Shown here piece by piece: positions 43,549 to 53,415 of a DNA stretch of 64,000 nucleotides. Position 1 is the stretch's first letter. Every line of letters starts with the position of its first letter. The translations under genes were made by a program, and so were the position numbers. The notes under the pieces were generated by a model. The model did not search any database, had not been told where the DNA came from, and saw only the letters and a program-made list of their open reading frames with translations. Origin of the DNA: Laspinema sp. D2d (GTDB lineage Bacteria > Cyanobacteriota > Cyanobacteriia > Cyanobacteriales > Laspinemataceae); the NCBI RefSeq assembly GCF_025370755.1, contig NZ_JAMXFC010000007.1:119472-183471 (forward strand). The letters are read 5' to 3'.

Positions 43549-46347
43549 CTAAAACTCCCGCTTGTACAATGATTTGAGAATCAAGGATGCTTGTTCATTG
43601 GGTTTCCCATTCAGACGATAGAGTGCCTTGGGTTCGCATCCGGTGGCGTGAATAAATAGTTCAACCCTAGCACTAGACAACCGGAATCGATCCAGTTTGC
43701 TCGCCTTATCTGCTGGTAGATCCCCAGGCAAAGGAACATGATCATTCAGTTTATTCACCATTTTAAAGATAATGGCCGTATGTCGTTTCCGTTCCTCCAA
43801 CTTGGCTATATCTGATTTATTGGCATTAAACATCCATTGAGAAAATGTCCCGGCCTCTCCCTTAGCTTGACTTTCTGCGGCTTTCTTCCGACCATATTGT
43901 TTTAAGGAACGGAAGAAGGGCAGACTCAGATCAACCCCCGCTGCACTCGCTTTGAGCGCAACCCCAACGGTTGCCCCAGCCCCTGTTAAGTTAGCAATAC
44001 TGCCCGCAATCTTAACCGCATCAGAACTCAGGTGAATCGATTGACGAATGATTCGCTTTTGGTTGCCTGACTTGAGCTCATCAGCTAAATCTACTTCTTC
44101 AATATCTTCCTGACTTAGCCCACTGTGGGTTGCATAAGCGCTCATTTCCCCTTGCTTAGACGTAATTTTTGTGGCGGCTGCATTGATCTTCGCCGCAGTG
44201 ATACTAACTTTCTGTTGTAACTCTTCTTTTTCTTTGCGAATTCCTGATCGGAATAGAGTACCATTCAGCTTCTCATTAATTACCTCAATCTCTTTTTGTT
44301 TGGCAGTGATTTGGCTAGAGTGAAGTTTAATCTTCTGCTGATTGGTTTTTATGGCTGCTTGATCGGGTGTTTTACCAGCTTGGAGTAGGCTATTTTGTTT
44401 TTCCAACTGCAATTTATCCGCTTCGATCTGCTGCCGTTCAGTTTCTAGTGTTTGTTTTTTACTTTCTAATTCAGTTTGTTGGGTAGACAGTTGATCAATT
44501 ATTTGCTGGCGAGATTGATTCTTCGCTATTTTAGCGCTTTTGCGGGTCTCCAAATTGGTGATTTCAGCCCGTTGGGTGGCATATTCTTTCTTCGCTGCAC
44601 TGACTTTTGTTTTATCGCCTTTCCCTTGTCCTTCTAAGTCTTTAACAATATCTGAGGAAGCTGTTCGCATTTTACTCCAGTGGTAAGCCGATGTCGCCAG
44701 ATAATAACTTTCCATGATCATCTTGACGGCATTAATGGCAATATCAAGTCCGGGAACAGCATCAGCCAACCCCCCAACCGGGCCATTAAAAATTTCAATA
44801 AAGCTTTTAATGCTATCCACAACCCCTTTTGCGGTTGACAAAGCACCGGAAATAATCTCGGAGCCTACTTTGGCATACTCAGGCTTGCCAAATTTTTCGT
44901 CACTTGACCACATTTTAATCAGATCAATCACACTTTTAATCGTCTTAACCGCTCCTCCCAATGTTTCAAAGGCGCTGGCAAAACTCCCACTCCAGCCACT
45001 AACCTCTTTAGCGTTCTTCGCTCCACTAGACTCGCTTTCTGAGGCGGCTGAAATTATCCCACTGATTCCAGCCGTGGCTTTACCGGAATTAACAACGATT
45101 CCATTCCAAATCATGTCAACCCAATCGCCGAATTCTTTCTTACCCCCCACTAACCCTTTAATGGACAAAGCCATCCCGAGAAGACCACCTGCGGTTCCTA
45201 AAGAGCCAGAAGAGATGTCAACATCCGTCGTGCTGCTCCCTTTCTTTTCCATCTCTTTGCTGAAGTCATCTAGGCTGTCCTTGCTCACACTGATGGCTGA
45301 ATCATTAAATCCCCCTAACAGGTCATCTTCATTTTCAGGATTTTCAGCATTTCCGACCGTAATCCCTTGAAAAATTTTAGTGGCTCTAACATACCCCTCT
45401 CCTTGAGCCGTGCGATACCATTCAATTTTCCCTTCTACATTAATATGATCGCTATCATTATCACTAATTTCAACCAATGTGCCCGGAGCAATATTAGCTC
45501 CTACGGTGCCTTTATCTTTCCCATCAATAACCTTGTGGAGACGAGTTTTAGCGCTGATGACCATACCCTTGCGTTGCACCAAGGGGTTTGAAGTTTGCAG
45601 GGCTTGATGTGCTGCTGAGATGAGCGGGGTATTACTTTGGCGCTGTACTGTGGGGCTGCCGCCCTGTTGGATGGTGTGGGTTAATTCGTGAGCGAGTAAT
45701 TCTTTCCCACTTGAACTACTGGGGTTATATTCCCCCTGCTTGAAAAAGATATTGTTTCCCGTGGTAAAAGCACGAGCACTTAGGGAACGGTTGAGGGTGT
45801 CAGCGGTGTTATTGGTATGAACTCTGACGCCACTAAAGTCAGCACCAAAGGCCCCCTCCATTTGGCGACGAATCGGTTCCCCTAGGGGCCTTCCACTGCT
45901 TCTGGCTTGACTGATGGTACTTTCTAAGTCTGATGATGCTGTTCCTCCCTCTACGGCTTCCCGGCGTTGTACCGTCAGTCTCATGATTGAAGGTGGGGAG
46001 AACAGTTGACGCTGCAAAGCATTCCCACCTCCGTTTGTATCCGGCGGGGTGGGGGTACTAATGTGTTTGACGACCTGGCGAGCAATGGTATCAGCTTCTT
46101 GCTCGTATTTATCATCCGGTGCGCCGATCGCGAGTTTGGGTTGGATGGGTGGGGGTGCAGAAACATCGATGCGCGAGAGGCGGTTTCCTCCGACTGGTCC
46201 CGATTCTGCTTTGGTTTGCAGTTCCGGTGCGGTTGCTGTTTCGGGTTCGGCAGGCATTCCAAAAGGACGGGGTTTGAACATTCCCGTGACAGGAGTCTGC
46301 GTGGCGTTCGAGGGTCCTTTTTTCTGAATCTGCCGTCCGGTTGCCAT
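43549..46347 (-). CDS. eCIS effector: DUF4157 - SH3-like - hydrophobic/coiled-coil protein
   Basis: Residues 1-155 are the cargo leader (GNRLSRIDVS, PPPIQPKLAIGAPDDKYEQE). DUF4157 follows at about 155-230 with the zincin-type motif ELLAHELTHTIQQ (His220, Glu221, His224). An SH3b-like domain occupies about 262-326. Residues 375-560 are rich in Gly, Ala, Ser and Ile with several moderately hydrophobic helices, and 585-735 is a long coiled coil. The helical plan resembles pore-forming or membrane-active toxins more than an enzyme, but no known toxin family is recognised. The first 230 residues align without gaps with the next effector. Stop and chaperone start are adjacent. Confidence 0.8.
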   Translation of the reverse strand: MATGRQIQKKGPSNATQTPVTGMFKPRPFGMPAEPETATAPELQTKAESGPVGGNRLSRIDVSAPPPIQPKLAIGAPDDKYEQEADTIARQVVKHISTPTPPDTNGGGNALQRQLFSPPSIMRLTVQRREAVEGGTASSDLESTISQARSSGRPLGEPIRRQMEGAFGADFSGVRVHTNNTADTLNRSLSARAFTTGNNIFFKQGEYNPSSSSGKELLAHELTHTIQQGGSPTVQRQSNTPLISAAHQALQTSNPLVQRKGMVISAKTRLHKVIDGKDKGTVGANIAPGTLVEISDNDSDHINVEGKIEWYRTAQGEGYVRATKIFQGITVGNAENPENEDDLLGGFNDSAISVSKDSLDDFSKEMEKKGSSTTDVDISSGSLGTAGGLLGMALSIKGLVGGKKEFGDWVDMIWNGIVVNSGKATAGISGIISAASESESSGAKNAKEVSGWSGSFASAFETLGGAVKTIKSVIDLIKMWSSDEKFGKPEYAKVGSEIISGALSTAKGVVDSIKSFIEIFNGPVGGLADAVPGLDIAINAVKMIMESYYLATSAYHWSKMRTASSDIVKDLEGQGKGDKTKVSAAKKEYATQRAEITNLETRKSAKIAKNQSRQQIIDQLSTQQTELESKKQTLETERQQIEADKLQLEKQNSLLQAGKTPDQAAIKTNQQKIKLHSSQITAKQKEIEVINEKLNGTLFRSGIRKEKEELQQKVSITAAKINAAATKITSKQGEMSAYATHSGLSQEDIEEVDLADELKSGNQKRIIRQSIHLSSDAVKIAGSIANLTGAGATVGVALKASAAGVDLSLPFFRSLKQYGRKKAAESQAKGEAGTFSQWMFNANKSDIAKLEERKRHTAIIFKMVNKLNDHVPLPGDLPADKASKLDRFRLSSARVELFIHATGCEPKALYRLNGKPNEQASLILKSLYKREF

Positions 46348-46546
46348 AGTCTCGCCTCAGCAATCGTATTGATAGAGTATTTAATCTACTTTTTCATCAA
46401 CCGGCGATTATTTCTATTGGACTAAAGTCTAGCTTTAAGAACTACACTCTTGATTCCAAAACTATTCATCGGGCCCTATCGACAAAGCACCCTCTGGCTG
46501 TATTTAGAGTCCCCAAAGCGCAGCCATAACTTCCCCACCCCAGAAT

Positions 46547-48997
46547 CTAATTGTGGATAATATGTCCAAAATAAGTTTGGGAAGTTTCGAGACTAGGGGC
46601 TGATAATTCATTAGCCCGAGTCCGAACTAGAGTGTTAAATTCCGTTGCCATCTGTAAAATTTTCACCTTAAGTTCAGATGCTGTCTTCACACCCAAAATT
46701 GTCTGCATCGCTGCTTCAGCCGCTTGATTTTTTTTCTCATCTGTATCCAGTTCAGCTTTATTTCCTTTTCGGATTTCCACTAACTGTTTATTAATTTCTT
46801 GGGCAATTTTATCAGAAGTTCCGCGTTGACTTTCAATCTTTAACGCAAAATCCGGATCCGGAAAATGGTATTGACGCAACTCGGCAACTGCCAAAAATAA
46901 TCGGTACAAGTATTTAGAAGATCGATAGAAAATTTTACCATCCTGTGCACCAGCATAATGATTCAAATCTTTAAGAAAATCACCAAGCTGCTCATTAAAG
47001 GATTGCAAAAAGTGTTCGGGCTTGAGCGAACTCATAATCGCTGCTTTTTGTTCTGGGTTTTTGGACCCCTGAATCCCTGCTACAATATGTTTAACCGCTC
47101 CTTCGCTATGATAGGCTTCGGCGGCAAAGAAGCAAGCTTCTCCTAGAATTTGTTTAACTTGCGCTCTGAGAACTTTAACCTGTTCTGAAAACTTCTCTTG
47201 GTCGCCTAACTGCCGAATAGTGGCTTGGATTTGACGAACTTTCCTCATGCGTTCTAGGTAAAGTTGGTTACTCTTCTGAAGAACTAAATCAGGGTTTTCA
47301 TGAGTTATAGCTTGGAGCTTTTCCGACCCTAATAATTGGTCGCGGAGCATAGACCGGAGTTTATTATCTGGGGATTTAATTTGAGATAAAGCTGCTTCTT
47401 CTTCTGGGCCCAAGGTAATCGGGTGTGCGCCTGTCTTTTTGGGCAAATCTGGGTCGTTTTCTTCTTCTACTTTCTCCAACAGTTCATGGGCAAAAATTTG
47501 ATAAACTGAATCGGCTTCTTCATACTGAAGAAGGGTTAATTTTTTTCGCGCTGGGTCGTCGATACTTTGCACCACCTCATCCACATATCTATCCCATTCC
47601 ACTTGCTTCATGTAGCGGCGTTGTTTCACTAAAGCAGCGACATCTTGAGACAGATGACCCATTGCACCCAATACTCCATCAGGTTGCTCCAGATCTGCAT
47701 CAGGCTTTTGATCGGATATGGCGGATTCGTCGATATTTTCTTGAACTTTTAGGTAATCTTTCGCATACAAGTTCGTATCAAACAAAGTACCTGGTTCCAC
47801 CCCAAATTCTTTCCGAACTTGAATATTAAACCATTCGATAGCTTCAACATCCTCTCCTGAATTGGGAGTGGAAATCGTGATGTCATAGTCTGAGGTCGGA
47901 TCTTGGCTCCCGACAGATTTGGCAATTAAAGTGGGATACTTATCACGCAGAACATTAATTAATGAGTCTACATACCACTGTCGAAAGTCGAAGAATTTCC
48001 ACATACTTTCCTTCTGACTTGCATATAGTTGTTTAACTTTATCCCAACTTTGACATTCTTTGAGTTTGTCGCGGATCCAGAAATAATCTTGGATCATGTG
48101 GAATTTAGATCCTTCCCGTTTAGCGTCAGATTGGGGGGATGGAGCAGAGGCAGCAGGAGCCGATTCTGGAACTGCTGCGCTGGCTTCTTCAACCGGATTC
48201 AAAACCTGTGCTTCTTCCACAGGGAGTAGTCTTAGACCTCTGGCTTGGCGAATTCGGTTGGCGTGTTTAATCTGGTCAGGGGTGAGATCGCGTTGAATGG
48301 TGGAACTGCCACTCTGTTGTACTACATGAGTCAGTTCGTGAGCGAGTAATTCTTTCCCACTGGAACTACTCGGATTGTATTCCCCTTGCTTAAAAAAGAT
48401 ATTGTTGCCGGTTGTAAAAGCACGAGCGCTTAGGGAGCGGTTGAGGGTGTCGGCTGTGTTATTGGTATGAACGCGCACGTTACTAAAGTCAGCACCAAAT
48501 GCCCCCTCCATCTGACGACGAATCGGTTCCCCGATCGCCCTTCCACTACTTCTAGCTTGACGAATCGTACTTTCCAAGTTTGATGAAGCTTCTCCCCCCT
48601 CTACGGCTTCCCGCCGTTGCACCGTCAGTCTCATGATTGAAGGGGTGGAACACATTTGACGCTGCATAGCATCTCCCCCTCCGTTTGTATCCGGGGGGGT
48701 GGGGGTACTAATTTGTTTGACGACCTGACGTGCAATGGTATCAGCTTCTTGTTCGTATTTATCGTCCGGTGCGCCGATCGCGAGTTTGGGTTGGATGGGT
48801 AGGGGTTCAGAAACAGGGAGGGGAGAGAGGCGGCTTCCCCCAACTTGTCCCTGTTCTGCTTTGGTTTGCAGTTCTGCTGCGTTTGCGGCTAGGGGTTCCG
48901 CAGGTATGGCAAACGGACGAGGTTTGAACATCCCTGTGGCAGGAGTCTGTGTAGCGTTCGATTGGGCTTTTTTCTGATTCTGCCGTCCGGTTGCCAT
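46547..48997 (-). CDS. eCIS effector: DUF4157 - nucleotidyltransferase-like toxin
   Basis: The leader and DUF4157 (HELTH at 220-224) are nearly the same as in the neighbouring effector. After a short Ala/Pro linker a new domain begins near 295. It carries the polymerase-beta-type nucleotidyltransferase signature SVGSQDPTSDYDITIS (Gly-Ser 363-364, Asp370 and Asp372) and a likely third metal ligand in GTLFDTNLYA (Asp407). Such enzymes transfer nucleotides to proteins, RNA or small molecules, and several bacterial toxins use this fold. The remaining 400 residues are helical and charged with no motif I know. A toxin role is inferred from the cargo leader; no immunity or chaperone gene follows directly. 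Confidence 0.82.
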   Translation of the reverse strand: MATGRQNQKKAQSNATQTPATGMFKPRPFAIPAEPLAANAAELQTKAEQGQVGGSRLSPLPVSEPLPIQPKLAIGAPDDKYEQEADTIARQVVKQISTPTPPDTNGGGDAMQRQMCSTPSIMRLTVQRREAVEGGEASSNLESTIRQARSSGRAIGEPIRRQMEGAFGADFSNVRVHTNNTADTLNRSLSARAFTTGNNIFFKQGEYNPSSSSGKELLAHELTHVVQQSGSSTIQRDLTPDQIKHANRIRQARGLRLLPVEEAQVLNPVEEASAAVPESAPAASAPSPQSDAKREGSKFHMIQDYFWIRDKLKECQSWDKVKQLYASQKESMWKFFDFRQWYVDSLINVLRDKYPTLIAKSVGSQDPTSDYDITISTPNSGEDVEAIEWFNIQVRKEFGVEPGTLFDTNLYAKDYLKVQENIDESAISDQKPDADLEQPDGVLGAMGHLSQDVAALVKQRRYMKQVEWDRYVDEVVQSIDDPARKKLTLLQYEEADSVYQIFAHELLEKVEEENDPDLPKKTGAHPITLGPEEEAALSQIKSPDNKLRSMLRDQLLGSEKLQAITHENPDLVLQKSNQLYLERMRKVRQIQATIRQLGDQEKFSEQVKVLRAQVKQILGEACFFAAEAYHSEGAVKHIVAGIQGSKNPEQKAAIMSSLKPEHFLQSFNEQLGDFLKDLNHYAGAQDGKIFYRSSKYLYRLFLAVAELRQYHFPDPDFALKIESQRGTSDKIAQEINKQLVEIRKGNKAELDTDEKKNQAAEAAMQTILGVKTASELKVKILQMATEFNTLVRTRANELSAPSLETSQTYFGHIIHN

Positions 48998-49184
48998 AGT
49001 CTCGCCTCAGCGATCGCCTTGATTGAGTATTTGCTTTATTATTTCATGAGACGGTAACTCGGGTCTATTTGACTAAGGTCGAGGATGGGATGGAATCAAG
49101 AGAGGATTAACCTCTGATTAACCTGACTTTCACAGCTTCTGCGGATTGGTCTTGTTCGGTGTCCCAATCGATGGAATCTGGGGT

Positions 49185-51197
49185 TTAAATCCATCCTTTA
49201 ATCTCCATATCGGTCAAGGGTCGTTCTAATTTCATATATTCACTTTTTGACGCTTCAAGGATATGTTTCATCATCACGGGTTCGTTAGCATCGGCGGCAA
49301 TAAAGGCGGAGTTTAAGGCAATATTGCGGATGTTTCCTCCAGCGACGTTGAGTTTAGCGAGTTTGGGATAATTTAACCCTTCGGTTGGGGTTTGTTTGGG
49401 GAAGATGCGTCGCCAAATTTCTTCTCGTTGATTGGCGTCGGGGAAGGGGAATTGAATGACGAAGCGGATGCGGCGGAGGAAGGCTTGGTCTAAGGAACTT
49501 TTGAGGTTGGTGGTGAGGATGGCTAATCCGCGATAGGCTTCCATGCGTTGCAGCAGGTAGGCAACTTCGATGTTGGCATGGCGATCGTGGGAATCTTTGA
49601 CTTCGCTGCGTTTGCCAAATAAGGCGTCGGCTTCGTCGAAAAGGAGGATGGACCCGCCTGCTTCGGCGGAGTCGAAGACTCGGCGGAGGTTTTTCTCGGT
49701 TTCTCCGATATATTTACTAATGATGGAACTGAGGTCGATGCGATACAGATCGAGGTGCAGTTCTTGGGCAATAATATCGGCGGCCATTGTTTTGCCGGTC
49801 CCGCTGGCACCGGCAAAGAGGGCGGTGATGCCTAATCCTCGGCCACTTTTCCCCCCAAATCCCCAGGTTTCGTAAACTTTAGCCCGTTGTCGCACATGGG
49901 CGATGATTTCTCGGAGGGTGTCTCGTTGGATGTCGGGGAGTACGAGGTCCTCCCACTGGCTACCGGATTCGATGCGTTGGGCGAGGTCTTCCATACGCGA
50001 TCGCGCCTGGATGCGGCAAGTCTCCCACAGTTGGTTGCCAAAGTCGGTGCTGTTGTCGGTGGCGATCGCCTGGGTTCCTTTGGTTTTGAGGCAGGCGGCA
50101 CGAATGGCCGGGGCACTGAGGCTAAAATGGGAGACTAAGGTTTCAATATGACCGTTTAAGCTGGCCGCAGATGCACCGAGAGTATTGACCCAGAGTTCCC
50201 GTTGTTCCTGGGATGAGGGTTGTTCGACTTCAAAGGTGATTAAGGGACGTTGCCGGGGATGGCGGCGATCGCGGCTGGTAATCAGTAAGGGCTGGTCATA
50301 GTTTTCGATAATTCGGGCGATCGCACTTTCTCGGGCCACATCATTACTATCAATTTCATCGCAGTCTAAGAGAAGGGCGCTGTTATTTAAAAATGCCTCT
50401 CTCTCCCATAACCGCATCAGTTCGGTGATTTCCCCCAAGGCGATGGGGATGACATCCCCTGCCATGACGTGCAGATTCCACCCGATCGCACTACAAACCC
50501 CCGAGGCGATCGCCCGCTTACTCGCGACATCACTGCCACATAATTGGACAATGGGCACTTTGCCCATCTCTTCACTCACCAGCATTCCCGCCACCTGTTC
50601 AGCTAACTGGCGATGAGACCCACATAAACGGTCCATTTCCCCAACCTGGATGGGAATGCGGGTGACTGCTGCTACTAACCGTTCCTCTGGATGTTCTATC
50701 CCGACTAAATAATGCAACACCCGTTCATCAATTCTCAAGGGACTCTGGGTGAGGGCATTTCCCACTCCGATATCCAGGAGTCGCCACCGGCGCAATGCCC
50801 CCACCGGGGTGAGTGCCATCCAATTGGGTGAGGGTAAGACATCCAAAGCCAGATTAAACGTAGGATATTGGGCTTGATTATCCCCTTGTGCTGTAGCACA
50901 CAGTGTTCCCCAAGTACCATCCAGTTCCATCCCCGCACATAACAGCAGGATGTCCCGTTCAAAACCCGATAACCCAAAACGCTCGCTGAGTTCGTCTAAA
51001 CTTGGAGGGGTCTGCAAATTCCAAGCGATCGCCTGTTCTGGAAGCGAAAAGAATTCTGCTGTATCAAATTCGGCCTCTGGATTCAGGCGTTGGATGTGAA
51101 GTTGTAAATAGGAACGAACCCGGGCGATCGCTGCCATTAAATACTCTTGATTGGCGATCGACCAAGTTTTAGTCGGACTCATTTTGACTCCAGACAT
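49185..51197 (-). CDS. eCIS AAA+ ATPase, Cis15 (Afp15/Pvc15)
   Basis: The C-terminal AAA+ module has Walker A FAGASGTGKTMAADIIA, Walker B ILLFDEADALFG, and an arginine-finger region QAFLRRIRFVIQFPFPD. The N-terminal 400 residues hold the family's winged and degenerate-ATPase parts (LSERFGLSGFERDILLLCAG). Cis15 ATPases are conserved in eCIS loci and are needed for particle assembly or cargo loading. 670 residues is typical. The stop of the preceding small gene touches its ATG, so both belong to one operon that starts at the tail terminator and leads into the effectors. Confidence 0.93.
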   Translation of the reverse strand: MSGVKMSPTKTWSIANQEYLMAAIARVRSYLQLHIQRLNPEAEFDTAEFFSLPEQAIAWNLQTPPSLDELSERFGLSGFERDILLLCAGMELDGTWGTLCATAQGDNQAQYPTFNLALDVLPSPNWMALTPVGALRRWRLLDIGVGNALTQSPLRIDERVLHYLVGIEHPEERLVAAVTRIPIQVGEMDRLCGSHRQLAEQVAGMLVSEEMGKVPIVQLCGSDVASKRAIASGVCSAIGWNLHVMAGDVIPIALGEITELMRLWEREAFLNNSALLLDCDEIDSNDVARESAIARIIENYDQPLLITSRDRRHPRQRPLITFEVEQPSSQEQRELWVNTLGASAASLNGHIETLVSHFSLSAPAIRAACLKTKGTQAIATDNSTDFGNQLWETCRIQARSRMEDLAQRIESGSQWEDLVLPDIQRDTLREIIAHVRQRAKVYETWGFGGKSGRGLGITALFAGASGTGKTMAADIIAQELHLDLYRIDLSSIISKYIGETEKNLRRVFDSAEAGGSILLFDEADALFGKRSEVKDSHDRHANIEVAYLLQRMEAYRGLAILTTNLKSSLDQAFLRRIRFVIQFPFPDANQREEIWRRIFPKQTPTEGLNYPKLAKLNVAGGNIRNIALNSAFIAADANEPVMMKHILEASKSEYMKLERPLTDMEIKGWI

Positions 51198-51425
51198 TTA
51201 TCCACCAATTTCTTTAATCAAGTTTTCCAAGTAACTCTGAGCTTCCTGGGGAGTCATCATCAACGCTTCCCCTTTGCGCAAAATTTCATACTTCCCACCG
51301 CGATATCCATGTCCCACAATCAACCCCATTTTAACCGCTCGATTCCCCAACTCATTTAACTGATTGATACTCATCATATCCACCTCTTGAATCAACCGAT
51401 TTTTTAACTCGTCTTCGTTCATCAT
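51198..51425 (-). CDS. Small eCIS-associated protein
   Basis: The 75 residues (MSINQLNELGNRAVKMGLIV, then GHGYRGGKYEILRKGEAL) form two helices around a glycine-rich turn. I do not recognise the family. I chose the ATG pair at 51425/51422; an earlier ATG at 51452 falls in a stretch resembling the common filler TGACCAATGACCAATCAC. It sits directly before the ATPase gene and after the tail terminator gene, so an assembly role is plausible. Confidence 0.6.
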   Translation of the reverse strand: MMNEDELKNRLIQEVDMMSINQLNELGNRAVKMGLIVGHGYRGGKYEILRKGEALMMTPQEAQSYLENLIKEIGG

Positions 51426-51555
51426 AGTTTTTGGGTGTAAGTGATTGGTCATTGGTCATGTTTCCCTAATTTTCTCAATTTATCCCATTAATCCTCCCCG
51501 GTTATAAAAATCTATTTTGGTTTAAATCACAACAATTAAACCTTAAAAATCTCCC

Positions 51556-52896
51556 TCATCGAATTACCATTTTAGGCTCCGTATAACGATTAAAATTAGG
51601 ACTATTGGGATCTGAATCTACATTCAGGATACTTTCCGCCCCATCTACCTGTAACCGCACCAAATACTCACCCGGTTTCACATTTTTCACCGGAATGGTC
51701 ACCACCATGCCATCCCGATGACGGTTAGGGGCTTCAAACATATAAGCAGCCGGATTCTGGATTGATTTTTCATTTAAAACTAAGACAATCCGTTGATGTT
51801 TGCCCAGGGTTAGATTGACCCGGACCTTAATCTCTGCGGAACGAACATCTTCGTCCTTTCCTTCTAATTTAGAAACCGTTACTTTTGTGACCACTGGACG
51901 TAAAATAAACGGAATGGCATTGGATTCTAAACTTTGGGAAAATACGATGGGTTTAGATAAGGTTTGGGTTGCGGTTTCATGGGTATATTCTCCCCGCCAT
52001 CCATTACCATTTTCTGACCGAGATTCCGTTGAAATATGATGAATGACTTGCAAACTCTGTACTCCCGCTTTTAGCGAATTATCCGGAGTTGAAGAAAGGG
52101 GAACTAATAGTTCTGTTTCACTGACGGATTGGGGAGTAATTTCTAAACCACTAATCCTCACGGTTGTCTGTTTACTGTTGAAGTTTTTGCCGCGAATCAG
52201 TAGGGTACTATTAGCGAGAATGGGGTCAAATTTTCCCGAACGAGAGACCACTTGTTCTACCAGGGGACGATTGAAAAAGGGAATAACACCACTGAGGGCG
52301 CGTTCGCGCACAGGTAACGCTCGGTAAGCGGATTCTTCACCTTCAATCATCACGACTGTTGCTTTATATACCAAAGAAATACTATAAGGTGTTTGAAAAA
52401 AGACTGACCAAACTTTCGATAAATCTTCTAAAGATAAATCCATCGGACTAAAGGAAATTTCTTCGGTTTGGTCGGCCAAATTGGAATCAATTAAATAGGG
52501 ATAGCTAGAATCAGCCAAGGTTTCGTAAATGGTGTCTCGGGTTAAGGTAGTGCGATCGCTCAAAATTTTGACCACACTACCTAATAGCCGTTGTGGCTCT
52601 AATTCCGTTTCATTGCCGTAGAAACTGAGAATATAATGCAAATCTAATGCGGTCCGAGATTTCTTCGCCCCAGCATCCCGGGTACTTCGCATCCGCACTT
52701 CCGCATTCTTTTGCCACACGGGATTAAGGGAGACTTGATACATATAAAGGTTAACCCCCTTTTCAGGAGTGCCGCTGCCTAAATTATTGGGCCGAACGGT
52801 GGTGACTCTTGCCCCATCTAAATCTAATTGAACAGAAGACTGTAACATCCGTTGTAAACAGGCAGTCACGGTGGCAATAGCCAGATAATTGCTCAT
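51556..52896 (-). CDS. Tail terminator, DUF4255 (Cis16/Pvc16), with Ig-like extension
   Basis: The N-terminal 200 residues (NYLAIATVTACLQRMLQSSV, LYMYQVSLNPVWQKN, LDLHYILSFYGNETELEPQR) are the DUF4255/Pvc16 domain that caps the distal end of tube and sheath. The remaining 240 residues contain an IPT/TIG-like Ig domain (DPILANSTLLIRGKNF) and a second beta domain (LGKHQRIVLVLNEKSI), an extension that is absent from the shorter homologue at 59366. It heads the - strand operon. Two different DUF4255 genes in the window suggest either two machines or two alternative caps. Confidence 0.9.
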   Translation of the reverse strand: MSNYLAIATVTACLQRMLQSSVQLDLDGARVTTVRPNNLGSGTPEKGVNLYMYQVSLNPVWQKNAEVRMRSTRDAGAKKSRTALDLHYILSFYGNETELEPQRLLGSVVKILSDRTTLTRDTIYETLADSSYPYLIDSNLADQTEEISFSPMDLSLEDLSKVWSVFFQTPYSISLVYKATVVMIEGEESAYRALPVRERALSGVIPFFNRPLVEQVVSRSGKFDPILANSTLLIRGKNFNSKQTTVRISGLEITPQSVSETELLVPLSSTPDNSLKAGVQSLQVIHHISTESRSENGNGWRGEYTHETATQTLSKPIVFSQSLESNAIPFILRPVVTKVTVSKLEGKDEDVRSAEIKVRVNLTLGKHQRIVLVLNEKSIQNPAAYMFEAPNRHRDGMVVTIPVKNVKPGEYLVRLQVDGAESILNVDSDPNSPNFNRYTEPKMVIR

Positions 52897-53415
52897 AATT
52901 ATTATGCACTCTGGGCTGATACTAAAATGAGGATTGAGTCTAAATAGATTGTAGCTGCAAAATTTTCAGTCTGAGCGGTTCGATCGCCATTGGGTGAATC
53001 AGGCTAAACTCATCAGATTGAGTTTAACATAACGGCTGGTGAGATTTTTGAGGAAAATAACAGCGGAATTTTCTGACGATAACCGATTCAGAGGTCAAGG
53101 CTGACAAAACTTAAGCAAAGTTTAAATTTTATCCATTCTGGGAAAATTGAGCTAAACTTTTCAGGGATACGGGGGTGTCAGATTAATTGAGAAAAATGTG
53201 CCAATTGAGAGGCGATCGCCCCTGGGTAGTCTCAGCTTAAAACCTGTAAGTTGTTGCGGATTTAATCGATACCTGGACGAGGAGGCAGTTCCTCCAATGG
53301 GTGCGTTCCCCGGCTAACTCAGGGAACGAGGAACGGATTCAGAATCACTCCAAAGGAGGCGATCGCACCCCGTCCACCCGACTGTTGACCCAGAGACTTT
53401 AAAATTTATCACCCC
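52897..53415. other. 519-base divergent intergenic region
   Basis: It separates the Cis16 operon (- strand) from the methyltransferase genes (+ strand) and should hold both promoters. TAAACTCA-TCAGAT-TGAGTTTA (53005-53026) is a perfect eight-pair inverted repeat, too AT-rich for a terminator and so a possible operator. GGAGGCAGTTCCTCC near 53280 is a second short inverted repeat. Three HIP1 or near-HIP1 sites are present. No coding sequence is seen. Confidence 0.55.
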
